Below, piece after piece: positions 1 through 8,890 of a stretch of 64,000 nucleotides of DNA; the first letter of the stretch is position 1; each line of letters starts with the position of its first letter. Below the pieces are notes generated by a model. That model worked only from the letters and a program-made list of their open reading frames with translations, was not told where the DNA came from and made no database searches. This DNA is from Bacillota bacterium. GTDB taxonomy: Bacteria; Bacillota; Clostridia; Lachnospirales; Lachnospiraceae. The stretch is taken from contig JAEXNR010000051.1 of NCBI GenBank assembly GCA_023439505.1, positions 1 through 64,000 of the forward strand, written 5' to 3'. A program made the position numbers and the translations under genes.

Positions 1-148
1 ACATTAATTGTAATATTTACCTTGCAAAAAAAAGTAAATCATTGTACAATATAAACTATTAAGGAAACAAATGGAATTTAACCTCATATTTATTAAGTAT
101 AACGTTAAACTCTATTGATTTGATCTCTCAAGGTACTATACAAGCATA

Positions 149-154
149 TATAAT
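149..154 (+). promoter_or_regulatory. Candidate -10 box (TATAAT) for the RiPP cluster
   Basis: A consensus TATAAT lies 27 bases before the precursor start in a very AT-rich stretch. No -35 box at normal spacing was seen (TTGATC at 120-125 is 23 bases away), so this is a weak call. Bases 1-148 hold no gene that I can support. Confidence 0.35.
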
Positions 155-180
155 GATACAAATTAAAGGAGTGGATGAGA

Positions 181-414
181 ATGAGAAAATTAGGTAAGAA
201 AAGAGAGCTCAGTATGAGAACCATCGAAGCTTATGCAACATGTTATCCTTCTACTTGTGATTCCGCCGGGAATGTCTGTGACTGCAATTGTCCTGGAACA
301 TCAATGAGGATGGCACCGCCCCAATCGACAAATTGTGCTACTGAAAATGCAGCACATTATTTGGCACAGGCTACACAGAACGGACATAGTCCGTATTATG
401 CTCCCTGTTCATAA
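181..414 (+). CDS. Cys-rich RiPP precursor peptide (CLI_3235-type)
   Basis: A 77-residue peptide that is the likely substrate of the adjacent radical SAM enzyme. The leader begins MRKLGKK and contains TIEAYA just before the first cysteine; both match the leader pattern I associate with clostridial CLI_3235-family bacteriocin precursors. The core is rich in Cys, Asn, Thr and Pro, with seven cysteines at residues 21, 26, 33, 35, 37, 52 and 76. An upstream ATG at 175 lies only 3 bases from the AAAGGAG at 165-171, while the ATG at 181 has a 9-base spacing, so 181 is chosen. Known family members often have dense alternating Cys runs; here only CDCNC (33-37) has that form, so the product may differ. 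Ranthipeptide-like thioethers would be expected from the family, but that is inference. The 169 bases to the next gene hold no obvious gene, only a short ATGGGA/TCCCA hairpin near 447. Confidence 0.75.
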   Translation: MRKLGKKRELSMRTIEAYATCYPSTCDSAGNVCDCNCPGTSMRMAPPQSTNCATENAAHYLAQATQNGHSPYYAPCS

Positions 415-583
415 AAACTCCCAGATCATACATAACACCTATGGGAAACCATCCCAATATGCAATCATAATTTGATAAACTATGATAAGTTGAACGTAAA
501 ACTAATACAGTATTACATATGATTTTATTGACGATGCAGGATGTAGTATCTTGAGAGACAGCAAGAAAGAGGAGAAAATCAGA

Positions 584-2029
584 ATGAATGAAAAGCCGAA
601 TATACATTTATTTTCTACACCCGGTGGTACCTATTTTTACGATGTTAATACTTTAAGAATAGTAAAAATATCCAGGGCAGTCTATGAATTATTAAAAGAG
701 AATCGACCTGAGATGGCGCAGAAGTCGGAGAGATGTGCCATTGAACGAATGCGGGAGGAAGGGTTCTTATTGCCGGATCTGCCTGAGAAGATCCTTCATC
801 CATCCGATGAGATTGTTGAGGATGCACTGGTTGATCATGTACAGATGTTAATTCTTCAGGTAACACAGCAATGCAATTTCAGATGCAGCTATTGCCCATA
901 TACGCGGGGTATCGAAGATAGAATCCATTCTAACAAGAAAATGAGCATAGAAACAGCGAAAAAAGGAGTGGACTTTTTCCTGACCCATTCTGCCAGTGTG
1001 GAAAACCCGGTGCTAGGATTTTATGGCGGTGAGCCGCTGCTTGAATTTGAGTTGATCAAAGAAGTGATAGAATATGCCACCTGGAAAGCTGAAGGCAAAG
1101 TGATTGGATTTAACATGACAACAAACGGAAGCCTTCTCACCGAAGAAAAGGTGGAATATCTTCGAAGATATCCCATTAAGATTATGATCAGCCTTGACGG
1201 GCCCCAAAGCATTCATGACAAAAACAGAAAGCTGGCAGGAACTGGTCTGGGATCCTTTGATCAGATTATTGAAAACGTTCAAAAGTTATATCAAAAATAT
1301 CCTGATTTTGTAAAAAATCAGGTTCAGTATAATTCAGTAATTGATCCGGTTAATGATTTTGGATGCTTTAACGAATTCTTTATTGATTCAAATTATATTA
1401 CAGATTCGAATATGCTGCGGACAGAGGTATTACAAAAGGAATTCACGGACTACGGGAGTGAGGAAGCGAGGCAATTCTTTCTAAATAGGGAGGAGGAGAC
1501 ATTTAAATTATTTCTATCCCAGTTAAAGCGCTTTGATCAGGAAAAAGTTTCACCTATTGTAAGAACCCGGTTCTCTGAATTGGTGAATAAAATTCATCTG
1601 ACAAGAAAAAGTGTCAGTCACTTACCGGAGTGTGCTCATCCAAGTGGCCCCTGCATCCCGGGAACTGCCCGCGTATTTATGAGTACGGAGGGAGATTTTC
1701 TGCCGTGCGAGAAGGTGAATGAGGATTCTGCGGTTTTTCGAATTGGAAATGTTGACACCGGATTTGATTTTGAGGCCATCAGAAACATATTGAACATCGG
1801 ACAAATTACGTCTGAAAATTGCAGGAGATGCTGGGCATTTACTTTATGCATCTGCTGTGCCAAAGGCTGTGAGGAAGGAGATACATTCTCAAGGGATAAG
1901 AAGCTGAGGATGTGCGGTGACATAAAGGTATTCCTGGAGGATACCTTAAAGGACTATTGTATTATGAAGGAACTGGGATATGATTATCAGTTATATCAAT
2001 TCACAGATTACATGCAAATTGATGCATAG
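584..2029 (+). CDS. Radical SAM/SPASM peptide maturase (CcpM-like)
   Basis: A 481-residue radical SAM enzyme expected to modify the upstream Cys-rich peptide in the cytoplasm. The [4Fe-4S]-SAM motif CNFRCSYC places Cys at 97, 101 and 104, and the GGEP SAM-binding motif is at about 148-151. The C-terminal third has many cysteines (about 350, 357, 375, 413, 416, 422, 424, 425, 429 and 444), typical of SPASM auxiliary cluster domains of RiPP maturases. The N-terminal about 80 residues look like the peptide-recognition region. A TTG at 551 opens the frame, but GAGGAG at 569-574 sits 9 bases before the ATG at 584. Gene order (precursor, rSAM, two small accessory genes, ABC transporter) matches the clostridial Cys-rich peptide system whose enzyme is called CcpM in protein family databases. 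The bond formed (Cys thioether) is inferred from the family. Confidence 0.85.
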   Translation: MNEKPNIHLFSTPGGTYFYDVNTLRIVKISRAVYELLKENRPEMAQKSERCAIERMREEGFLLPDLPEKILHPSDEIVEDALVDHVQMLILQVTQQCNFRCSYCPYTRGIEDRIHSNKKMSIETAKKGVDFFLTHSASVENPVLGFYGGEPLLEFELIKEVIEYATWKAEGKVIGFNMTTNGSLLTEEKVEYLRRYPIKIMISLDGPQSIHDKNRKLAGTGLGSFDQIIENVQKLYQKYPDFVKNQVQYNSVIDPVNDFGCFNEFFIDSNYITDSNMLRTEVLQKEFTDYGSEEARQFFLNREEETFKLFLSQLKRFDQEKVSPIVRTRFSELVNKIHLTRKSVSHLPECAHPSGPCIPGTARVFMSTEGDFLPCEKVNEDSAVFRIGNVDTGFDFEAIRNILNIGQITSENCRRCWAFTLCICCAKGCEEGDTFSRDKKLRMCGDIKVFLEDTLKDYCIMKELGYDYQLYQFTDYMQIDA

Positions 2030-2047
2030 AAAGATAGGAGGTTTCCA

Positions 2048-3181
2048 ATGGATCAGAGAGTAACAGCAGCAATCTATCCTTATGATCTTCAATTTACACC
2101 CCTGCTGCGTCATAAAGAAATGATCAAAGATTTTGATATCATCCGGGTAATCTCCCCCTTTTGCTGGGGACTATGCGGTAAAGATGCCGGCTTTGCAGAC
2201 CGGGGACCGGATCTTGGAATTCTGGTGGAAAGTGACTTTGATCAGGCAATTTCAGATTGTGATACCGTTGTTTTTGTTGAATCAGAATATCCCTTCGATT
2301 ATGAGACTGCTCTGCTTCCAAAGATAAGAAAAGCCATTTTGGCGGGTAATGATATTGCGATGGCCAGAGCGCTTAAGAAAGAGCAGTATGACGAATTAAA
2401 GGAGCTCTGCGGGAGAGCAGGTGTTTCCTTTACCTACTATCATGCAATGGAATGGATAAAGGTGGAATTTACTCCGAGGGAACTAAAATATCATAGAATA
2501 CATAAGAATAGCGTACCGGTTATTTTTGTATCCGGAGACGGTGAAAGAACGCGTAAATTTGAAGTACAGCTGTCTTTGCGGGAAAAGTTCCTTCAGGAAG
2601 GATATCTTGTAAGCCAGATCGGATCAAGAGAATATTGTGAACTTCTTGGGTTTCACTCCCTGCCCTTGTTCCTTTGGGAAGAGAGGTCCGAAACAGAGAA
2701 AATTTATCTGTTCAATCAGTATGTGAAGAATATAGAGATTCATGAGCATCCGGATGTGATCATCATTGGAATTCCAGGGGGGATTATGGCACAGAGCGAT
2801 CAAAATTCCACCTTTTTCGGAATTACCGCATATGAAATATCAAACGCAGTCGCGCCGGATGCTGCCGTATTCTGTACCTATTATGCAGGGTGGAAACCAG
2901 CGTATTTTGAGAAAATGTGTGAAGTAATCAAATATAGACTGGGTTGTGTGGCGGATTGTTTTGTTCTTTCCAATGCAAGGATTGATTGGAATGGATCTGC
3001 AGATACTGCCAATGACTCCAGATTTTATCATATCGGACAGAGGAAAGTGGAACAGAGGAAGGCAGAACTATCGGAGGTTTCGCCTCCTGTCTTTGATATT
3101 CTTCAACAGGAAGACAGGGAGAAGGTCGCCGGACTCCTGTTGGATAAACTTATGGAATACGCAGCCATAGATCATTTTTAA
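2048..3181 (+). CDS. Peptide maturation system protein (TIGR04066-like)
   Basis: A 377-residue protein that I recognise as the conserved companion of clostridial Cys-rich peptide maturases; its biochemical role is not established. Residues 1-150 form one domain with several Cys. From about 156 a second domain starts with PVIFVSGDGERTRKFE, which resembles a P-loop region in which the usual Gly before Lys is Arg (GDGERTRK, residues 163-170), so nucleotide binding may be altered or lost. The same domain layout recurs in the C-terminal part of the protease at 5379-6950. AGGAGG at 2036-2041 with 6-base spacing supports the ATG at 2048. The gene lies 18 bases after the maturase and 13 before the carrier-like gene, so it is clearly in one operon. 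No signal peptide or membrane segment is seen. Confidence 0.7.
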   Translation: MDQRVTAAIYPYDLQFTPLLRHKEMIKDFDIIRVISPFCWGLCGKDAGFADRGPDLGILVESDFDQAISDCDTVVFVESEYPFDYETALLPKIRKAILAGNDIAMARALKKEQYDELKELCGRAGVSFTYYHAMEWIKVEFTPRELKYHRIHKNSVPVIFVSGDGERTRKFEVQLSLREKFLQEGYLVSQIGSREYCELLGFHSLPLFLWEERSETEKIYLFNQYVKNIEIHEHPDVIIIGIPGGIMAQSDQNSTFFGITAYEISNAVAPDAAVFCTYYAGWKPAYFEKMCEVIKYRLGCVADCFVLSNARIDWNGSADTANDSRFYHIGQRKVEQRKAELSEVSPPVFDILQQEDREKVAGLLLDKLMEYAAIDHF

Positions 3182-3194
3182 GGGGGAGCAGAAG

Positions 3195-3512
3195 ATGAAG
3201 GACAGAGCGTTATATGAACAAATATCAGAGCGGTTGAAAGGACTGATCGATCAACGATACGGACTTGATTTCAACCAGGTTGAAACACAACATTATAATG
3301 TTAGTCTGCTGGATCCGATATTTTCCTTTTCAGCCAGTGATTTATTGTACTTGTTTTTTGATGTTGAACTGGAGTTTAAGATTCACATCACGCAAGAAGA
3401 GATAGGGAAAAATCAGTTCTCTTCTTTTGACAGTATTGCAGGAATCATAGAGAAACACCTGATGGAGGACTCCGGGGGAATTATGATTCCTGAAAATGAA
3501 TTTATTGTATGA
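3195..3512 (+). CDS. Acyl-carrier-related peptide maturation protein (TIGR04069-like)
   Basis: A small acidic protein of 105 residues with the length and helix pattern of an acyl carrier protein. The stretch LYLFFDVELEFKIHI aligns with helix II of ACPs (compare LVMALEEEFDIEI). When aligned this way, the residue at the phosphopantetheine serine position is Ala within SASDL, with Ser on both sides, so prosthetic-group attachment is uncertain. It could serve as a protein scaffold rather than a loaded carrier. GGGGGAG at 3182-3188 supports the start. The stop overlaps the next start by four bases (ATGA), indicating translational coupling to the ABC transporter. It belongs to the same conserved neighbourhood as its flanking genes. 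Confidence 0.65.
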   Translation: MKDRALYEQISERLKGLIDQRYGLDFNQVETQHYNVSLLDPIFSFSASDLLYLFFDVELEFKIHITQEEIGKNQFSSFDSIAGIIEKHLMEDSGGIMIPENEFIV

Positions 3513-5365
3513 GATATTTACAAATTCTAATTAAAAAGATCATAGCGGGTATCCGGTCCGTTGTCCTTAGTATCGGCTTCAGTACACAGATCTCCTGGCA
3601 GGCCTCTGGCGTCTATTTTATGCTCAGAATCTTTCTGCAGATAATTACTGCCACCTTGCCGGTAATTCTGGTATTTTTGAGCAAAGAGATTATTGATCTG
3701 CTGACGCAGTCTTATGCTGGTTATGTTGAGAATGCTTTTTCAAAGCTATTGGTATTGTTGGCACTTTCCGTCGGGATTAAATTATTGGAAACCATGATCA
3801 ATAAATTAATGGAACTGTTGACCGGCATCCATCAGGATATGATCGGTAATTATATCAACTTAAAGACAATGGATCAGACCAATCGCCTGGATCTGTCTTA
3901 TTTTGATTCACCGAAGTTTCATGATGAGTATCTGAATGCAAAGAATGATTCCTACGCATTATCAGTGCTGGCCTGGTCAACAATCAATCTAATCAGCTTT
4001 TTCGTACAAATGGTGACAGCCGTTATTATCCTGACCCGGCTGCACTGGCTGTTCGTCGTTTTACTTTTTTTATTGAGCATTCCTTCTGTTATCATTGAGA
4101 GAAGCTATACCGGAAGGATTTACAATTGGAACAGAGGCCGGGCAGTGGAAGAGAGAAAGATGAGATATGTGATGAACGTTGTCACGGATCGTTATTTTGC
4201 AAAGGATGTAAGAATGTACGGATTGTATGATAGAATGCTGGAAAGATATCAGAAACTGTGGAGGGAATGGTTTATGCAGAAGAAAGAATGGTCCTGCAAA
4301 AAAGCCTTTCGGGTGATGCTGTTTTCTGTGCTTCCGGAGATTGGAATCCTGTCGGTAACCATTTATGTCGGTATCCTAATTCTTGAACGGCAGCTGACAA
4401 TCGGAGATTTTGGTCTATATTCTGCAATGGCCGCACAGCTGTCGGCAGGTATCTGGGGTACCATTACCGTGATGACAGGAATCTATGAGAATAATCTTAA
4501 GATCAGTAACTACCGCAGATTTCTTTCCTGGAGACCGATACTGTTACCGGGTGGGACGCTGAAACCCTCTATAAATCCCGGGATAGAGTTTCGTAATGTC
4601 TCATTTCATTATCCTAATTCAGAACGATATATACTAAAGAATGTCAATTTTTATATAAAACCCAAGGAGAAGATCGCCTTGGTAGGGGTAAATGGTTCTG
4701 GTAAAACAACAATGATTAAGCTCATTCTTAGGTTTTATGATGTCACAGAAGGAGAAATCCTGATCGACGGCAGAAACATCAAAGATTATGATGCACAGGC
4801 ATTAAGAAGGATATTTGGCGTTATGTTTCAGGATTTTACCAGCTATGCTTTTTCCGCCAGGGATAATATCACAATATCTGATCCGTCCAATGCACAGGGG
4901 ACGGATCAGCCGGATAATGAAAATCAGAACGAGCAGCTTAAGAAGGCCTGCCAGATCAGCGGAATTGAGAAGATGATAGCAAAATGGACCAATGGACTGG
5001 ATACGTATCTTACAAAGCAATTTGATGATAAGGGGGAGGAACTGTCAGGGGGAGAATGGCAAAAGATTGCACTTGCCAGGGCGTTTTTTCATAAAGCCGG
5101 AATAATGGTCCTGGATGAACCGACGGCGGCACTGGATGCGGAGGCGGAATACAAATTATTTTCCCAATATACTGAGCTTTTTCATGAGCGGGGGGCCATT
5201 CTTATTTCACACCGGCTTTCCAGTGTGACTTTGGCTGATCGTATTCTGGTTCTGGAGAATGGGAAGATCATAGAAAATGGAAGGCATGAAGATCTGATAA
5301 AGAAGAACGGTCGCTATGCCTATCTCTTTACATTGCAGGCACAACGGTACAGGATACCGTCGTAA
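3509..5365 (+). CDS. ABC exporter, fused membrane and ATPase domains
   Basis: A 618-residue half-transporter likely exporting the matured peptide. The membrane domain has hydrophobic segments at about 35-62, 78-92, 155-192, 268-295 and 302-325. The ATPase domain holds a Walker A GVNGSGKTT (393-401), an ABC signature LSGGEWQ and a Walker B with LDEPTAALD. It lacks an N-terminal C39 peptidase domain, so leader removal must come from another enzyme; the subtilisin-like gene immediately downstream is the obvious candidate. The ATG overlaps the previous stop and has no strong ribosome binding site, so it depends on coupled translation. The signature has E-W-Q where Q-R-Q is common, a modest variation. 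The dimer partner is presumably itself. Confidence 0.85.
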   Translation: MRYLQILIKKIIAGIRSVVLSIGFSTQISWQASGVYFMLRIFLQIITATLPVILVFLSKEIIDLLTQSYAGYVENAFSKLLVLLALSVGIKLLETMINKLMELLTGIHQDMIGNYINLKTMDQTNRLDLSYFDSPKFHDEYLNAKNDSYALSVLAWSTINLISFFVQMVTAVIILTRLHWLFVVLLFLLSIPSVIIERSYTGRIYNWNRGRAVEERKMRYVMNVVTDRYFAKDVRMYGLYDRMLERYQKLWREWFMQKKEWSCKKAFRVMLFSVLPEIGILSVTIYVGILILERQLTIGDFGLYSAMAAQLSAGIWGTITVMTGIYENNLKISNYRRFLSWRPILLPGGTLKPSINPGIEFRNVSFHYPNSERYILKNVNFYIKPKEKIALVGVNGSGKTTMIKLILRFYDVTEGEILIDGRNIKDYDAQALRRIFGVMFQDFTSYAFSARDNITISDPSNAQGTDQPDNENQNEQLKKACQISGIEKMIAKWTNGLDTYLTKQFDDKGEELSGGEWQKIALARAFFHKAGIMVLDEPTAALDAEAEYKLFSQYTELFHERGAILISHRLSSVTLADRILVLENGKIIENGRHEDLIKKNGRYAYLFTLQAQRYRIPS

Positions 5366-5378
5366 GGGTGGGATTAGG

Positions 5379-6950
5379 ATGCATATTGCGGTTATTGATG
5401 ACGGAATATATGAGAAGTGTTATAACATCGGCAATTTAATACATAATATAGAGATCACCCCGGAACTGAATATCTTGCAACGGGACTCATATGATCTGTT
5501 GCGTCACAGTCATGGGACAACCTGTGCTGCTATTATTAAAAAATATGATCAGGAAGCGAGATTTAGCAGCATCAGGATCATAAATGACGGTTATACAAGA
5601 GGTATGCAGCAACAGTTGGTCACAGCAATTGACTGGTGTATCGGACATGATATAAAGTTAATCAATTTAAGCCTGGGAACAACGGATTATAGAGATATGG
5701 AAGGCTTGAAACTATGTATCAATCATGCTGCGGGTAAGGGGGGCATTATCATTGCCGCCTGTGCAAATAAGGATATTGTTACCTATCCGGCTTCTTTTAC
5801 CAATGTGATTGGTGTAAAATGTAATCATTTTAAAGACTCAGATGAAACGGAGATTTGCTATTTTGATGCCCCGATGGATGGGATTGATATCATGACCTGC
5901 GGTAAGCATTGTATCATGGATTCTCTGGGGCATGAAGTGGTGACACAGCCTTCCAACAGTTATGCAGTGCCCTATATCACAGCCGTTGCCGCACAGATTT
6001 TACGGGAGCATCCGGGAGAAGATATTAATTTTATAAAAGAGAGATTAAGGCAGACCAATGCTTTAAGAAATGAGCGGAAGGCGGCCACTTTGATCTATCG
6101 GAAAATTGATTGGATTGAAAATGCCATATGGTTTCATCTTGGAACAAAAAGCTATGATATTACACGGTTTAAGAATCCTATGTTTCATATTGCAAAAATA
6201 GTTGAAGTCAGATCAGACAGGTTGGAAATAGGAATAAGGGAGGCCATGAACTGGGTTTTGGAATCGGAGTATAGTTCAGAAATTGATACGTTGATTTTGG
6301 ATGCTGAGGCAGCAGATCATAATTGCAGTAGGGATATATTCTCAGGCTTTATCAAAACACTGCACTTGTGCCACAAACAATTGGTATTCTTACAGGAGCA
6401 AATCGGGAGAGAACTATCCAGTGCGTTTGAAGAAAGACCAACTGGATTAAAGATATGGCATGCGGATATGTTACAAGGGTATGAACCGACATTTCCTGAG
6501 GATCATGATGTTCAGGTTCCGGTGATCGGGGTGTTTGCACAGAATGAGTGGAATCCTTTCCCTGTTTTGGCGAACTTGAGAAGAAGATTTGCACAGGATG
6601 GTTATGATGCACTCACGGCTTCCGAGGGGGTAATGGATGTAATAGGAGGTGCGATTTACATTCATCCCCAGGAAAACAGGGATCTTTATCGATATATAGC
6701 AGCTCTTAACCGTGCATACGCCCCGGATCTTATGATCCTGGCTCAGAAAGAGGACAAATGGAATGGAGGTTACTCTTTTGACATCCGTATTTGGGTTGAA
6801 ATAGAGGGAAATGTCAGAACAATGAAAGGATTTGCTCCCGGTGGTGATCTTGCTGGTGACTTTCACCTTATTATAAGAAAGGACCGGGCTGATTTAGAAA
6901 GGATAGATCAACTATACAGTTGGATTTTGAAATTATTGAAACCAGAATAA
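5379..6950 (+). CDS. Subtilisin-family (S8) protease with extra C-terminal domain
   Basis: A 523-residue protein whose first about 215 residues are a subtilase domain: Asp7 in VIDDG, His45 in SHGTTCA, oxyanion-hole Asn130 in ACAN and Ser194 in SNSYAVPY. No signal peptide or propeptide is present, so it probably acts in the cytoplasm. The likely job is leader cleavage of the modified peptide, since the exporter lacks a protease domain. Residues about 385-523 form a further domain starting PVIGVFAQNEWNPFPV that resembles the second domain of the 2048-3181 protein. The longest frame begins at 5316 inside the transporter gene; the ATG at 5379, after AAGGGTGGG, starts directly at the first beta strand of the protease fold and is preferred. 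It is the last gene of the cluster, before a strong terminator. Confidence 0.8.
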   Translation: MHIAVIDDGIYEKCYNIGNLIHNIEITPELNILQRDSYDLLRHSHGTTCAAIIKKYDQEARFSSIRIINDGYTRGMQQQLVTAIDWCIGHDIKLINLSLGTTDYRDMEGLKLCINHAAGKGGIIIAACANKDIVTYPASFTNVIGVKCNHFKDSDETEICYFDAPMDGIDIMTCGKHCIMDSLGHEVVTQPSNSYAVPYITAVAAQILREHPGEDINFIKERLRQTNALRNERKAATLIYRKIDWIENAIWFHLGTKSYDITRFKNPMFHIAKIVEVRSDRLEIGIREAMNWVLESEYSSEIDTLILDAEAADHNCSRDIFSGFIKTLHLCHKQLVFLQEQIGRELSSAFEERPTGLKIWHADMLQGYEPTFPEDHDVQVPVIGVFAQNEWNPFPVLANLRRRFAQDGYDALTASEGVMDVIGGAIYIHPQENRDLYRYIAALNRAYAPDLMILAQKEDKWNGGYSFDIRIWVEIEGNVRTMKGFAPGGDLAGDFHLIIRKDRADLERIDQLYSWILKLLKPE

Positions 6951-7006
6951 AAACCACGCCCCCAAAGGGAGAGAGGAAGTTTCTAACTTTGGAGGCGTGG
7001 TTTTTA
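6949..7006. terminator. Bidirectional Rho-independent terminator
   Basis: The arms AAACCACGCC (6951-6960) and GGCGTGGTTTTT (6994-7005) pair, with a further CAAAG/CTTTG inside. The stem is flanked by an A-run on the left and a T-run on the right, so it can end both the protease operon and the converging sulfotransferase gene. Confidence 0.9.
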
Positions 7007-7015
7007 AACAGGTAA

Positions 7016-8641
7016 CTAATCAAAGAGGAAGTGTTTGAAGTCGTATTTGTAAGTACGATAAGCCTGTTTTTTACTTCCTGTGGAAAAAGAGCGAATGAGT
7101 GTATGATCCTGGTCGTATTCCCGGTATAATTTAGGGTTACTGGAATTCACAATGATATTAGAATCTATTTCCTGTACACTGCTCATATAACCGGAATAGG
7201 CAACCGGAAAGCTGTCAATCAGTTCGTAGGTCTTCGTAGCCTCATTCACCAGATATTTGTAATAGTAGGAGGTTTCCTCTCCCTGCGCTTCTCCGACAGT
7301 TCCAATATCTTCAAAATGAGAGTTCCATTTATAATCGGGTCTGGTTGAGCTGACACCGATATTATTATCAAACAGATAGAGATAATATTCTGTATCTGCC
7401 AAGCCGTCCTCCCTTACATACGTGATGCTGTGCTGTCCCAGTTGACTCTTGAAATCCTGAGCTTTATTATAAAGATAGGACGTATAATTAGTGCCATCCC
7501 AGAAGGACTGTGATCCAAGCATATATTCCAGAGTAGGATTGGTCAGAATATCATTGATTTTTAATATGCTGGAGGTTTCTCTGGAGCTTAACAGTACAGT
7601 ACCATTTCCGAGCCACTGTAACGTGTTGATATGCATCCAGTCGAGTTTTCCCTCCTTATCAGGCTTGCAGCTGCCATAATAATCGGGGAAGAGGTCAGTA
7701 AGATCCAAAACCTGTTTTAGTTCACCTGAAGCAGGGTCAAGAGATAAGACACGATCTTCCACCCGTTCGGAGGTAGTGTCAGTACCAAGCATCAGAATTT
7801 TACCATTGTCATCAAAGGTATAGTCATGATGTACATTGTAGGTACCTAGATCATAAATACCGGTAAGTCTGCCCAGGGAATTCATTTCGGCAAAGTCAGC
7901 CACACCGGCACTATAATACATTTTATCATTTTGAAAGATCAGTCTTAAACAGCGATAATTCAGAATTGGAATTTCACCGCGAAGAATTCCGTTATTATCA
8001 TAATAATAGAAGAAGTTTTCCCCGGAGAAAACAGTATAAAGCCCATCTGATAATGGTTGTGTACTGTCTCCCTCGTCATAGTCCAGTTTTACATTCTCTT
8101 TCCCAAGAAGTGATGGTGCCTGATAAGTAAAGCTCCTTCTCTCCTTTTTTCCGGAAGCATCTGTGATGGTTAATGTGATTTCATTTACCATATCCGGAAT
8201 TAATCCCAACAGCTGATATTCATGAAAAGTACTTAAATTATTCTCTTCTTTGTTATAGCATGTCTTTGTAAAATCAGGAATCTCTGCATCTTCCACATGA
8301 ATCGTATATTCCAGACTTGAAGGTTTCACAGTTGTGAAATAAAGATACAAACTCTGAGTATTTGTCTGGAAAGGATTTTCGATGATCAGCGCATCCCGAA
8401 AGGGATAGTCTTTTTCCTCTTTCAGCACCTCAATCTGGTTCCAGATATCATTTTGTGTATCCAATTGATAGATGGAGTCAGCGTCTGTTAAGGAAACGAG
8501 AGGCGTCTTAATCTCATAAGAGGTCTTGATTACCTCAATACCCTTCACATTGTGATACCTGATCAAGATTATCGCTGCTATGGAAGCAATTGCCAATACG
8601 AAGGTAACTGCTATAGTGATCTTAAAATTTCTTGCTTTCAT
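7016..8641 (-). CDS. Aryl-sulfate sulfotransferase (ASST family), membrane-anchored
   Basis: A 541-residue protein with a short basic N-terminus and one hydrophobic segment (about 8-27), so the enzyme domain is probably outside the membrane. ASST enzymes move sulfate between phenolic compounds without PAPS, through a sulfo-histidine. The hallmark histidines are visible in NVHHDYTF, DWMHINTLQW and GQHSITYV, consistent with the beta-propeller active site of this family; RET in SSRETSS fits the conserved Arg. A beta-rich N-terminal domain precedes the propeller. It lies convergent to the RiPP operon and divergent from the two-component genes, so either the OmpR pair or its own leader may regulate it. 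Length is close to the E. coli type of about 570 residues. Natural substrates cannot be told. Confidence 0.8.
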   Translation of the reverse strand: MKARNFKITIAVTFVLAIASIAAIILIRYHNVKGIEVIKTSYEIKTPLVSLTDADSIYQLDTQNDIWNQIEVLKEEKDYPFRDALIIENPFQTNTQSLYLYFTTVKPSSLEYTIHVEDAEIPDFTKTCYNKEENNLSTFHEYQLLGLIPDMVNEITLTITDASGKKERRSFTYQAPSLLGKENVKLDYDEGDSTQPLSDGLYTVFSGENFFYYYDNNGILRGEIPILNYRCLRLIFQNDKMYYSAGVADFAEMNSLGRLTGIYDLGTYNVHHDYTFDDNGKILMLGTDTTSERVEDRVLSLDPASGELKQVLDLTDLFPDYYGSCKPDKEGKLDWMHINTLQWLGNGTVLLSSRETSSILKINDILTNPTLEYMLGSQSFWDGTNYTSYLYNKAQDFKSQLGQHSITYVREDGLADTEYYLYLFDNNIGVSSTRPDYKWNSHFEDIGTVGEAQGEETSYYYKYLVNEATKTYELIDSFPVAYSGYMSSVQEIDSNIIVNSSNPKLYREYDQDHTLIRSFSTGSKKQAYRTYKYDFKHFLFD

Positions 8642-8847
8642 AAGTTCATTCCTTTAATTAAAATTTAGGTTATTTAAGGGAGCCTATAAACCTGAGACAT
8701 ATAACATGACTTTGTGGTGTTCATGGCATGACCGGCGGGTGCACGTTTCAACCAGAACACATTATACACAAGAAGGCTTGAACGAACCTTTAAAACTAAA
8801 AAAAAGTATTTTTCTATTGTTTTGACACAAAAATACTATAAATTGTC

Positions 8848-8856
8848 TGATATAAT
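8848..8856 (+). promoter_or_regulatory. Extended -10 promoter for the two-component operon
   Basis: TGATATAAT is a perfect extended -10 element about 35 bases before the regulator start. A TTGACA is present at 8822-8827 but 23 bases away, so the extended -10 probably carries recognition. Bases 8642-8821 hold no other gene. Confidence 0.6.
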
Positions 8857-8890
8857 CTGAATATATTACTGAACAGCTGGAGAAGAGGAT

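Noticed and set aside
371..607. A 78-codon minus-strand frame between precursor and maturase genes
   Set aside because: It overlaps both real genes on the opposite strand and has no ribosome site or family resemblance.
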